Assembly (NCBI GenBank): GCA_050018415.1
Contig: JBEKAB010000007.1
Span: 62,001 to 126,000, forward strand
Reading direction: 5' to 3'
Length of the DNA stretch: 64,000 nt
Source of the DNA: UBA1161 sp002311745
Lineage (GTDB): Bacteria; Planctomycetota; Phycisphaerae; Tepidisphaerales; Tepidisphaeraceae
Positions 18,724-26,623 of this stretch are shown piece by piece. The notes under the pieces are model-generated. The model worked only from the letters and a program-made list of their open reading frames with translations, was not told the origin of the DNA and made no database searches. Each line of letters opens with the position of its first letter. Positions within the stretch are counted from its first letter, which is position 1. The position numbers and the translations under genes were made by a program.

Positions 18724-18886
18724 GCGGCTTGCAGGTTAATGTATGGCACCTATCGCGCGACACCGCCCCTTGATAGCCACGGGCGGCAGCCCGCGGACAA
18801 CCGTCGAACCAGCGACTTACCACGGTACGTCCGCGGGCTGCCGCCCGCGGCTATCAAGGTCGTATTGGTACGCTGACCTGCAAACC
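18724..18886. mobile_element. MITE-like palindromic element with 9-bp direct repeats
   Basis: 163 bp. The outer ends are inverted repeats (GGCTTGCAGGTTA on the left; GGTTTGCAGGTCA as the complement of the right end). An inner palindrome of about 29 bp per arm centres on GGGCGGCAGCCCGCGGA. The nine bases GCCCTAGCG occur directly on both sides (18715-18723 and 18887-18895), as expected of a target-site duplication. It has no coding capacity. The inner palindrome recurs at 41811-41889. Confidence 0.72.
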
Positions 18887-19001
18887 GCCCTAGCGCCGGT
18901 TGATTTCTCAGGGCGGATTCAGCGCGGCTCTTTTTGCACCGGCATTCTCTATATACTTACGCTCGTCGGATCGACGGCGGCGGAAGGTTCGGAGACTGCG
19001 T

Positions 19002-20891
19002 ATGCAGCAATCGGAACGGGCGCAATCGCAGCGGTGTGACAGCGCCACGCCGTGGCGCACGAAAGCCGCGGCTCTGAGCGGCTGCGGAGCGCTGCTGATC
19101 GTATTCGCCTCGACGGCCTGGCTGGCCTCGCTGCGCAAATGCGCCACCTTCGATGAGCCGCAGTGTCTGGTCTCCGCCTGGATTCAAACGCACGACCACG
19201 ACTTTCGCTACGATCCCGAAGATGCGTCCCTGTGGAGATTTCTCGCCGTGGCCGGCATCGGCGAAGATCGCCTCAAAATCGACCACCGGCATCCCGCCTG
19301 GTACACGACGCTGCACGACATGAACGTGCCGGACACCTTTGCCTCGGACGTTTTGTACCGCACGCCCGGCAACGACGCCGATCCGTTGATTCGCGCCGCG
19401 CGGGCGCGAATGCTGCTGTGGGGCCTTTGGCTGGGCGCAGCCATCGCGTGGTGGGCCTGGCGTTGCGGCGGGCCGCTGGCGGGGGTCGTCGCCGCCGCCG
19501 CTTTCTGTTTCGATCCCAATTTCCTGGCCCATTCGCCGCTGATCAAAAATGACGTTCCCATCGTTCCGATTTTCGTCTGCCTGATGGCAACCGTATGGCT
19601 GCTCGGCGAGCGGGCGACCTGGATGCGCTGCCTGATGGCGGGCCTGCTGCTGGGGGCCGCTTTGGCGACGAAATATTCCGGATTGCTGGCGATTCCGGTG
19701 CTTGGCCTGGCGCTTTTCGCCCGCGCCATGGCCGCCGCCGATTGGCCGATGCTCCGCTGGATCGCCCGCACGCGCCTGCAGCGCTTGGGCGGCGCCGCCG
19801 CCATCGGGATCGCCGCCCTGGCGATTTCCTATGCCGTCATCTGGGCCAGCTACGGTTTTCGTTTCCGCATCGGCCCCGCTCAGGACACCGTTTCCGATCT
19901 GGCAGACGTCCTAAAAATGTGCGCCACCGGCCAGGCCATCCGCGACCATAACCCCCCGTGGGACGTTTCGCCGGATCAACTCGCGCAGTGGGTCAGCCAG
20001 TCGCGCCCGGATGGCGTGATCCAATCCGTCCTCTGGGCCAACGACCGCCAACTGCTGCCCCAATCGTGGCTGCGCGGTTTTCTGTTCATCTACGGCACGA
20101 CCATGCACCGCGCCTCGTTTCTGTGCGGACATCTCAGGCAAACCGGCTGGTGGTATTACTTCCCGCTGGCGTTTGTGTTCAAGACGCCGCTGGCCACGCT
20201 GATCGGCCTGGCCCTGGCGACGCTGTTTTGGATGAGCAAGCAGCGCCTTCGCTGGGCCCTGGCCGGTTCGCATCGTTGGTGGCCCCTGTGCGCCGCGGCG
20301 ATATTGCCCGTGCTTTACATGGCCTCGTCGATCCAATCGCGATTGGACCTTGGCCTGCGTCACATCCTGCCCGTCTATGCGTTCCTCTACATTTTTCTGG
20401 GCGTGACCGCCGCGGAGATTTTTCGCCGCCGTTTTATTCTCGGCATGTGCATCGTCCCCGCGCTGCTTGTGGGCCTGGCCTGCGAAACCTTTTTGGCCTA
20501 TCCCGATTTCATCCCCTTTTTCAACGTGGCCGTCGGCGGCTCGCGCGGCGGGGCGAAGCTGCTGGGCGATTCCAACCTCGATTGGGGCCAGGACCTGCCC
20601 GCCCTGGCCGATTGGCAGCGCCGCCATCCCGACACGCAACTGCTTTTGTGCTATTTCGGCTCGGCCGATCCGCGCTATTACGGCATTCATTATGTGAAAC
20701 TAAAAGGCAGCTCAGCCCCGGCCGACCAGCGGCAGCCCAGCGGCCGGCCGCCGGTCTGCGCCTTCAGCGTCACGGTCATCCAGGGCATTTATGAATCCCC
20801 CGAACTGCGCGCGGAATATGCGGAATACCTGCGGAATCGGCCGTTACTTGGCGTTTTGGGCGGGTCGATTTATCTGTTCGACGGGCGATAA
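19002..20891 (+). CDS. GT-C membrane glycosyltransferase (ArnT/PMT-like)
   Basis: 629 aa from ATG 19002; a TTG at 18900 would extend into MITE-border sequence. About ten membrane segments. The acidic residues of a GT-C first loop are present in CATFDEPQCLVSAW. A long periplasmic loop carries the segment KIDHRHPAWYTTLHD. A soluble tail follows (SNLDWGQDLPALADWQRRH, YFGSADPRYYGIHYVK), a common ending in dolichyl/undecaprenyl-phosphate-mannose-type glycosyltransferases. It likely transfers a sugar from a lipid carrier in the periplasm. Acceptor unknown. It stands alone between repeats. Confidence 0.75.
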   Translation: MQQSERAQSQRCDSATPWRTKAAALSGCGALLIVFASTAWLASLRKCATFDEPQCLVSAWIQTHDHDFRYDPEDASLWRFLAVAGIGEDRLKIDHRHPAWYTTLHDMNVPDTFASDVLYRTPGNDADPLIRAARARMLLWGLWLGAAIAWWAWRCGGPLAGVVAAAAFCFDPNFLAHSPLIKNDVPIVPIFVCLMATVWLLGERATWMRCLMAGLLLGAALATKYSGLLAIPVLGLALFARAMAAADWPMLRWIARTRLQRLGGAAAIGIAALAISYAVIWASYGFRFRIGPAQDTVSDLADVLKMCATGQAIRDHNPPWDVSPDQLAQWVSQSRPDGVIQSVLWANDRQLLPQSWLRGFLFIYGTTMHRASFLCGHLRQTGWWYYFPLAFVFKTPLATLIGLALATLFWMSKQRLRWALAGSHRWWPLCAAAILPVLYMASSIQSRLDLGLRHILPVYAFLYIFLGVTAAEIFRRRFILGMCIVPALLVGLACETFLAYPDFIPFFNVAVGGSRGGAKLLGDSNLDWGQDLPALADWQRRHPDTQLLLCYFGSADPRYYGIHYVKLKGSSAPADQRQPSGRPPVCAFSVTVIQGIYESPELRAEYAEYLRNRPLLGVLGGSIYLFDGR

Positions 20892-20968
20892 TCGCCGTCG
20901 CTACTGATCCTCCTCAAGCTGCCTGACGACGTTGTGCAATGGACAGGGACCGAAAGGACAGGTTGCCC

Positions 20969-21187
20969 ATGACCGTGCAGACCGTGAAGTTGGGACGCGA
21001 GCGATTCGTACTTCTGAGGGAAAAGGATTACCGCGACTTGAAAGCCAAGGCCGCTCGGGGTGGACGTGTGCGCGAGGGACGACGATTGACCGCCCAGGAC
21101 CGCGGGGACATTGCCGAAGCCGTGCGCCGCCGCAATGAGCCAGCTCGTCCCTATGCCCGTCTGCGCAAGGAACTGGGGTTGGCGTGA
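20969..21187 (+). CDS. Small antitoxin-like protein
   Basis: 72 aa from ATG 20969, an ATG ten residues upstream being possible. TVKLGRERFVLLREKDYRDL looks like the N-terminal DNA-binding strand-helix of Phd/RelB-type antitoxins; the C-terminal half, LTAQDRGDIAEAVRRR and PYARLRKELGL, is basic and helical. Its stop overlaps a GTG that opens a RelE-like frame (GTGA), the usual antitoxin-toxin junction, but that toxin is broken. Assignment rests on this context and on resemblance. Confidence 0.6.
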   Translation: MTVQTVKLGRERFVLLREKDYRDLKAKAARGGRVREGRRLTAQDRGDIAEAVRRRNEPARPYARLRKELGLA

Positions 21188-21252
21188 CCTACACGATCCT
21201 CTACCGCGATGCCGTCCAGCAACGCAATTCAAAGGGCGTCGGGGTAAAATAA
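21184..21252 (+). pseudogene. Truncated RelE/ParE-type toxin remnant
   Basis: From GTG 21184 the frame reads VTYTILYRDAVQQ, a typical RelE-family opening strand, and then runs into repeat sequence (RNSKGVGVK, stop). Only about 13 native codons remain of the expected 85-95. The break coincides with the left end of the REP-like repeat, so a repeat insertion or deletion probably killed the toxin. Confidence 0.55.
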
Positions 21253-21345
21253 AGACTCCCGACCCTTGGACCGCCCAACCCTTGGACCGCCCGACCCTTG
21301 GACCGCCCGACCCCTTTGAATCGTCCCGACCCCTTTGAATCGTCT
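21226..21345. repeat. REP-like inverted repeat with internal tandem units
   Basis: ATTCAAAGGGCGTCGGG at the left is the near complement of CCCGACCCCTTTGAAT at the right. Between them are three 16-bp tandem units (ACCCTTGGACCGCCC plus A or G) and then two 19-bp units beginning ACCCCTTTGAATCGTC. The outer sequence resembles REP elements mobilised by RAYT (Y1) transposases, which is inference. No transposase is in the window. The rest of the spacer to 21518 holds nothing recognised. Confidence 0.7.
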
Positions 21346-21518
21346 CAAATGTGAAGCGCGTAGCATGAGCGCGCGTACCTTTCATTCAATTTGCGGGACG
21401 CCTAAACAAGAGAACGGAAAGCGCAAACCTATCGAACTCGGGATCGGTAATTGTTATCCTGTCGCCGCAGAGTCACGTGCGGGGTTGTGACAACCTAACC
21501 GCGGATGAAAGGGGCGAC

Positions 21519-22397
21519 ATGGCGGACATTGAAAAACAAACGGATGGGTTTGACGGTACGCTGTGGAAGATCTTGAAGTGGTCTGTAAGGGTCTTGGGTT
21601 CAGTTGTCGTAGCCGTCTGGTGCGCTTACTGTGCAGAGTTCGTCTATCAGAGCTTACATGGCCAGATCGATTTAGAGTACACAATTCAGGCCGACAAGCT
21701 GGCAGATTTTCTTCCGCAAAATGCTGCAACAGTGGTCAAAATTACGTCGGGCAAGCTAGACGTCAGCAACGGGACGGTCGTTACAGTTTCTTTTTGGAAT
21801 CGAAGCGTAACAAATCTGGACCGGACTGAGGTGCGAGTGACGACAGCAGAGGATGAGCGTGTGCCCTTCCACAAGTTGCTTATTTATCCTTCGGCAAGCC
21901 TCGACAAGGATTGGGTGAATTGGTTAAAACCCGCAGACAATGCTGATTTGGACTTCAGCGTGGATGTGTTGAATTCAAATTGGAGCGCCGAACCCAACAT
22001 TTCAGTGCGATATTTTTATCCAGGCGATGCGCCGCAGCAATTTGTGTTCAAGACGAAAAGGCCAGGGGTAGCATTCGTTCCATACGACGAGTCCAAGATC
22101 ACGCGATGGTTTTTCGGATTGGATGTCCCACTTTTAGTAAGTGCATTTGGATTGGCATATTTTGCTCTCTGCTATGGTGTCTACAAGTTCAATAAGTGGT
22201 TCCGAGCTTTGCGCATTAGGGCGTTTTCCCGAACAATGTGGAACGGAATCGTGGGAAACTTTCCGCAGCTCGATCTGCCGACAAAGGAACGGATGCTGTG
22301 GCTCGCGGTATGGTTATTTGCGCAATCGACTAATCGCAAGTCATACGGGCCAGCAGCCGATCCCAACGTCGCCATACCGCCAGAAATTGGTAGATAA
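21519..22397 (+). CDS. Hypothetical protein with two membrane anchors
   Basis: 292 aa from ATG 21519, preceded by an AAAGGGG ribosome site. One transmembrane helix near residues 20-45 (SVRVLGSVVVAVWCAYCAEF) and another near 205-225 (VPLLVSAFGLAYFALCYGVY) bracket an extracytoplasmic beta-rich domain of about 150 residues (EYTIQADKLADFLP, VVTVSFWNRSVTNLDRTEV). I recognise no family. Base composition is visibly lower in GC than its neighbours and codon third positions are mixed, which suggests recent acquisition. It lies downstream of the broken toxin-antitoxin locus and REP-like repeat, so this is an accessory patch. Confidence 0.65.
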   Translation: MADIEKQTDGFDGTLWKILKWSVRVLGSVVVAVWCAYCAEFVYQSLHGQIDLEYTIQADKLADFLPQNAATVVKITSGKLDVSNGTVVTVSFWNRSVTNLDRTEVRVTTAEDERVPFHKLLIYPSASLDKDWVNWLKPADNADLDFSVDVLNSNWSAEPNISVRYFYPGDAPQQFVFKTKRPGVAFVPYDESKITRWFFGLDVPLLVSAFGLAYFALCYGVYKFNKWFRALRIRAFSRTMWNGIVGNFPQLDLPTKERMLWLAVWLFAQSTNRKSYGPAADPNVAIPPEIGR

Positions 22398-22523
22398 GGC
22401 GTCGCAAAGGTGGTCGGGCAAGCGGGCGTGACGGATGGCTGAGGCCGCCGCATTGTCGGCGGAAGGATAATCCGGCTTCAGTCAGGGACGGCAGGGGTTG
22501 CCCCTGCGGTGTCGGCTTTTCAT

Positions 22524-22556
22524 CAAAATGCAAAATCGCCCGGTTTTGCCGAGCGA
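22524..22556 (-). terminator. Terminator of tRNA-Glu
   Basis: Minus strand TCGCTCGG - CAAAA - CCGGGCGA stem-loop (one G-U pair) followed by TTTTGCATTTT, about 13 nt after the tRNA 3' end. Confidence 0.7.
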
Positions 22557-22568
22557 CTGCATAGCCAA

Positions 22569-22641
22569 TGACCCCGACGGGATTCGAACCCGTGTTGCGG
22601 CCTTGAAAGGGCCGTGTCCTAGGCCTCTAGACGACGGGGCC
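22569..22641 (-). tRNA. tRNA-Glu (anticodon TTC)
   Basis: 73 nt. The acceptor stem GGCCCCG pairs with CGGGGTC, discriminator A. The anticodon stem CGGCC/GGCCG encloses the loop CTTTCAA, giving TTC. The T arm is CGGGTTCGAATCCCG. CCA is not encoded. A hairpin terminator follows, so it is probably a single-gene transcript. Confidence 0.95.
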
Positions 22642-22821
22642 GCAATCAATTCCAACATCCGCTTGGCCTAAGAAGCGCCACAATATGCGGATGACCGCCC
22701 CACCGTCAACGCCACGCAATGCGTCTCTTGGCCTGTTCGTCTCTTTGGCCTCTGCGTCTGCCCTGTCGCTAACTCATCAATCATCATTCATCATTCCGCA
22801 TTTCGGTTATGATTCGGCCCT

Positions 22822-23442
22822 ATGTCACAACAATATCCTCCCTACCCGCCGCCCGGATTTCCGCCGCCTGGCTATCCGGCGCCCGGCTATCCGCCTTATC
22901 CGATGCCCACGCGCACCAGCGCCGCCGCCGTCACCAGCCTGGTCTGCGGATTGCTCCTTTGCATTCCGGGCATCACCGCGCTGATCGCCATCATCTGCGG
23001 ATTCGTCGGCATCGGCGCTACCAAGAACCCCGCCGTTCGCGGACGCGGCATGGCCGTCGCCGGACTGATCCTCGGCATCCTCAACATCGCCGGCTGGAGC
23101 GCCGGCGGCGCCGAGTGGTGGAAGATCACCACGCCCCAACGCACCCTGGCCCACCAATTCATCACCGACCTGTCCCAGGGTAACAAAGCCGCCGCCACCG
23201 CCGAGTGCACCAATAACGTCACCGCCGATCAGTTGGACAAAGCGATCGACTGGTTCAAACAGCAGGGCGCGATCCAAGGCCGCCCGACCGTCGTCGGCAA
23301 CGCGGTCAACAACACCAACGGTGTGGTCACGGGCACGGCCGACGGCGTGATCAAATTCTCCAGCGGCCCGACGCGCAGCTTCCATATGCAAATGGCGGAT
23401 CAGCAGGGAACCTGGAAGGTCGATGGCTTCCAGTTTCAGTAG
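22822..23442 (+). CDS. DUF4190-like membrane protein with proline-rich N-terminus
   Basis: 206 aa. The first 30 residues are repeats of Tyr-Pro-Pro-Gly (QQYPPYPPPGFPPPGYPAPG). Two membrane segments with GLLLCIPGITALIAIICGFVG and AVAGLILGILNIAG match the DUF4190 pattern (small two-helix domain with a conserved RGRGMA turn between helices). A 100-residue tail (ITDLSQGNKAAATAECT..., VDGFQFQ) resembles NTF2/DUF4878-type extracytoplasmic domains. Function unknown. It converges on pheT with 7 bp between stops. Confidence 0.7.
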   Translation: MSQQYPPYPPPGFPPPGYPAPGYPPYPMPTRTSAAAVTSLVCGLLLCIPGITALIAIICGFVGIGATKNPAVRGRGMAVAGLILGILNIAGWSAGGAEWWKITTPQRTLAHQFITDLSQGNKAAATAECTNNVTADQLDKAIDWFKQQGAIQGRPTVVGNAVNNTNGVVTGTADGVIKFSSGPTRSFHMQMADQQGTWKVDGFQFQ

Positions 23443-23449
23443 TGCAACG

Positions 23450-25447
23450 TCACGTGCGCAGAGTCGCGCCGAGCTTGTCCTTGGCCGCGGCGATCGCCTT
23501 TTGCACCGATGATTCGACTTGCTCGCCCGTCAGCGTCGCCGTGGCACGGCGGAAGATCAGCGTGACGGTCACGCTTTTGGTCCCCGCCTCCAGCGGCTTG
23601 CCCCGATAAGTCGTCACGTATTCCAGGTCTTCCAAATCCGCCAGACCCAGCCCGCGGATCAAATCCTCGATCTGCTGGTATCGCACGCTCTGGCTCACGA
23701 TCAAGGAAAGGTCCCGCCGCACCGCGGGAAACTTGGGCAGCTCCGCCAAGCGCGGCACGTGCTGATAACCCGCCAGCAGCGGCTGCAACTCCAGTTCGGC
23801 CGCGGTCGGCGCCTCCCGCAGCGACAGCTTCTGAGCCACCGACCTCTCGATCCGGCCCAGAAATCCGATCGGCTCTTCGCCCCAGATCACGCGTCCGCAC
23901 GCGCCGGCGGCGAAGCCTTCGCGGTGGTCCGGCACCACCTTCACCCCGCGCCGGCCATCCAGCGCACGCAGCACCGCCTCCGCCGCCCCGCGCACTTCCC
24001 GCAGGTCCGCGCTTCCCACCCACGCCGCCTTCACCCGCTCATCGACTTTGCCGTTGGTCCCGGGTGCGAACGTCGCGCCGATCTCAAACAGCTTCGCTCC
24101 CGGCGTGCCGTTGGCCTCGTTCCATTTCACCGCCTCCAGCAACCCCGGAATCAAGCTGGGACGCAGGGAGGCATCCGCCTTGCGCACCATCCGGTCCGCA
24201 CGCCACATCGAACGCCCAAAATCCTCCTTCAAAACATCGCTGACAAAACTGAACGTCACCGCCTCGAAATATCCGCAGGCCACCAGCGTCTGGCAGATGC
24301 TCTGCACCGTCGCCGTCCGCCGATCCGGCGGCGTAAGCTGAATCGAAATATCCGGCCGCGTCGCAATCCTCCCGTAGCCCAAAACCCGCGCCGCCTCTTC
24401 CACCAGGTCGATCTCCTGCAGCAGGTCCAGCCGATGGCTGGGCACGCTCACGTCGATGCCATCGGCGAGCAAAACCGGACCCAGCCCCAGCCGCGAAAAC
24501 GCCCCCATCACCTGGTCCGTCGGCAGCTCCACCCCCAGAATCTGCCGCAATCGCGCCAGCCGCAGCGACAGCCGTCGCGTCCCGGGCCCGCTCGCCCCGG
24601 CCGCGGCCATCCCCTTGAGCAATCGACCCCCGGCCGTCGCAAGGATCAGCTCCGCCGCCCGCAGGCTGGCTCGCGCCGCCAGCGCTGGATCGATCCCCCG
24701 CTCAAACCGGTACGAGCTGTCGCTGGCCATCACCAGCGCCCGCGCTGTTCGCCGAACCGACAGCGGATCAAACCGCGCCGACTCCAGCAAGACGTCCTGA
24801 GTCGCCCCCGAAACTTCCGATTCGATTCCCCCCATGACGCCCGCCACGGCCACCGCCCTTTGCGCATCCGCGATCACCAGCATCTGAGGCGAAAGCTCGC
24901 GCTTTTTTCCGTCGATGCTGACGAGGCTTTCGCCCGGCCGTGCGGTGCGCACGACGATCTGCCCCCCGCCGATTTTCGCAAGATCGAAGGCGTGCAGCGG
25001 CTGGCCCATCTCCAACATCACGTAATTGGTGACATCGACGACGTTGTTGACCGGCCGCACGTCCACCGCCTCCAGCCGCTGGGTCATCCAAGCCGGCGCG
25101 GGACCGATCTTCACCCCGCGTATCACCCGTGCCGTGTACAGCGGGCAAAGCTCCCCGGCCTCGATGCGCACCTCCACCGCCTCGCCAACCTCCGCCGCGT
25201 CTTGGGCCGCCTTGGGCTGCACATCCACGAACGGCCGATCCAGCAGCGCCGCCAATTCCCGCGCCACCCCCACGTGCGACAGGCAATCGCTGCGGTTGCT
25301 GGTCACTTCCACATCCAGAGCCGCATCCCCATGGTGCGATGCGATGCCTTCCACCGGCAGTCCGCCGTTGGTGAGGGCATCGGCCGCCTGTTGTGCGTCC
25401 AGCGGTCCGGAAACAAAATCCCCAAGCCACTTCAGGCTGATCTTCAT
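23450..25447 (-). CDS. pheT: Phenylalanyl-tRNA synthetase beta subunit, short form
   Basis: 665 aa. MKISLKWLGDFV opens as usual, followed by the B3/B4 domain (EVTSNRSDCLSHVGVARE; VDVTNYVMLEMGQPLHAFD), the B5 domain, the core (SYRFERGIDP earlier; LVACGYFEAVTFSF) and the C-terminal anticodon-binding FDX-ACB fold (FPAVRRDLSLIV ... VTLIFRRATATLTGEQV). It is about 130 residues shorter than the E. coli protein because the N-terminal tRNA-binding OB domain (normally residues 40-150) is absent. It forms the alpha2-beta2 enzyme that charges tRNA-Phe; pheS is not adjacent in this window. Confidence 0.95.
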   Translation of the reverse strand: MKISLKWLGDFVSGPLDAQQAADALTNGGLPVEGIASHHGDAALDVEVTSNRSDCLSHVGVARELAALLDRPFVDVQPKAAQDAAEVGEAVEVRIEAGELCPLYTARVIRGVKIGPAPAWMTQRLEAVDVRPVNNVVDVTNYVMLEMGQPLHAFDLAKIGGGQIVVRTARPGESLVSIDGKKRELSPQMLVIADAQRAVAVAGVMGGIESEVSGATQDVLLESARFDPLSVRRTARALVMASDSSYRFERGIDPALAARASLRAAELILATAGGRLLKGMAAAGASGPGTRRLSLRLARLRQILGVELPTDQVMGAFSRLGLGPVLLADGIDVSVPSHRLDLLQEIDLVEEAARVLGYGRIATRPDISIQLTPPDRRTATVQSICQTLVACGYFEAVTFSFVSDVLKEDFGRSMWRADRMVRKADASLRPSLIPGLLEAVKWNEANGTPGAKLFEIGATFAPGTNGKVDERVKAAWVGSADLREVRGAAEAVLRALDGRRGVKVVPDHREGFAAGACGRVIWGEEPIGFLGRIERSVAQKLSLREAPTAAELELQPLLAGYQHVPRLAELPKFPAVRRDLSLIVSQSVRYQQIEDLIRGLGLADLEDLEYVTTYRGKPLEAGTKSVTVTLIFRRATATLTGEQVESSVQKAIAAAKDKLGATLRT

Positions 25448-25516
25448 GACGGTATTAATAACGGCCCAGGGAATATCGTTCCAGTTGCGGGCTTTGCACC
25501 TGGAGTCCTCAAAAGC

Positions 25517-25634
25517 AAATGCAACCGCAGAGCCGCGGAGGACGCCGAGACAGCCGCAGAGGTGAATTCAAAAACCTATCAGATGTCTTCTCTGCGGCTT
25601 CCTCTGCGTCTCTGTGTCTCTGCGGTTGCATTTT
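25517..25634. repeat. Inverted repeat, CTCTGCGG type
   Basis: AAATGCAACCGCAGAG at the left pairs with CTCTGCGGTTGCATTT at the right, with about 45 imperfectly paired bases per arm and a 25-bp loop. The right arm is built from TCTCTGCG / TCTCTGTG units of about 8 bp. It lies in the 343-bp divergent spacer between pheT and the DksA-like gene; the rest of the spacer holds only the promoter below. Confidence 0.8.
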
Positions 25635-25667
25635 AGGATTACAAGACCTTTGCCGGCCGCCCTTTAC

Positions 25668-25697
25668 TTGACATTCGGGGGATTTCTATCGTATGGT
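25668..25697 (+). promoter_or_regulatory. Predicted promoter of the DksA-like gene
   Basis: TTGACA (perfect -35), 18-bp spacer, TATGGT (4 of 6 at -10). About 90 bp before the GTG start of the DksA-like gene. Confidence 0.5.
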
Positions 25698-25790
25698 TGA
25701 CACTCTTTGGTTCCGGGCGGGGCGGAACCTTTGGCAGGACGTAACGTCGCTCAAAACAGGAGCGCTATCGCTCAACCGCGTGAGGGTCTA

Positions 25791-26480
25791 GTGGCCAAGT
25801 CAACCACCAAGAGGGCGGGGGCCAGGAAGCTGGCCAAAGCCAAAAGCAAAACACCGGGCGCGAAGGCCGCGGGCGCGGGCGCGAGCAAGTTGATAGTGAA
25901 GTCCGCCCCTGCCAGAGCACGAGGTGCGCAGCCCGTGGGTTCCAGCCCGGTCGGGTCGAGCCTCGGGGGAGCCTCCGGTCGGGTGAGCAGGCCGCCGCCC
26001 CTGGTGGCCCCGGCCAAGCCGCCCCGTTCCATGGACAACCCGCCCCCGGTGCTGCCGCAGCCCACCGCCGTCCCCACCGATGGCAAGCCGCGCAAAAATC
26101 TGGCCGGCCTCACCCCCAAAGAGCTGGAGTTTTATCGCGATCTGATCCTGGCCAAGCGCCGCGAAATCCTCGGCGACATGACCTCCATGGAACTCGAGGC
26201 CCTGCGCAGCAGCGGCGGCGGAACCAATCTGTCCAATCTTCCGCTGCACATGGCCGACATGGGCACCGACAATTACGAGCAGGAATTCACTCTGGGCCTG
26301 ATGGAAAAGGACCGCAAGCTCATGCGCGATCTGAACGACGCCCTGGCCAAGATTCAAAACGGCACCTACGGCATCTGCGAAGGCACCGGCAAGCCCATCA
26401 GCAAGGCCCGCCTCGAAGCCCAGCCGTGGGCCCGCTACTCCATCGAGTACGCCCGCAAACTGGAAGGAAGAATGCGGTGA
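25791..26480 (+). CDS. DksA/TraR-family protein lacking the zinc-finger cysteines
   Basis: 229 aa from GTG 25791 (GAGGG upstream). The first 100 residues are Lys/Ala/Pro-rich low complexity (STTKRAGARKLAKAKSKTPG). The C-terminal 120 residues carry the DksA fold: LTPKELEFYRDLILAKRREI coiled coil, then DNYEQEFTLGLMEKDRKL, IQNGTYGICEGTGKPISKARL and QPWARYSIEYARKLE. Only one of the four zinc-binding cysteines remains. By family it binds the RNA polymerase secondary channel and modulates transcription; the conserved IPKARLEA-like stretch shows the fold persists without zinc. The basic N-terminal tail may bind nucleic acid. Confidence 0.8.
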   Translation: MAKSTTKRAGARKLAKAKSKTPGAKAAGAGASKLIVKSAPARARGAQPVGSSPVGSSLGGASGRVSRPPPLVAPAKPPRSMDNPPPVLPQPTAVPTDGKPRKNLAGLTPKELEFYRDLILAKRREILGDMTSMELEALRSSGGGTNLSNLPLHMADMGTDNYEQEFTLGLMEKDRKLMRDLNDALAKIQNGTYGICEGTGKPISKARLEAQPWARYSIEYARKLEGRMR

Positions 26481-26607
26481 AAATTCGAATGACGAATGAC
26501 GAATGACGAGTCAATGACCCAATGTCCCAATGATGGGGCTTTTACGTCATTCGGCTATTCGCTCATTGATTCGTCATTCGTCATTCTTCATTCGTCATTC
26601 GGATTTT
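26480..26607. repeat. ATTCGTC-type heptamer hairpin upstream of lspA (A1)
   Basis: Left arm CGAATGA units (AATTCGAATGACGAATGACG), inner CAATGACCCAATG, and right arm of TCATTCG units (TTCGTCATTCGTCATTC). It fills the whole spacer and ends 17 bp before the lspA ATG. Confidence 0.88.
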
Positions 26608-26623
26608 GGACTTCCGCGCCTCT

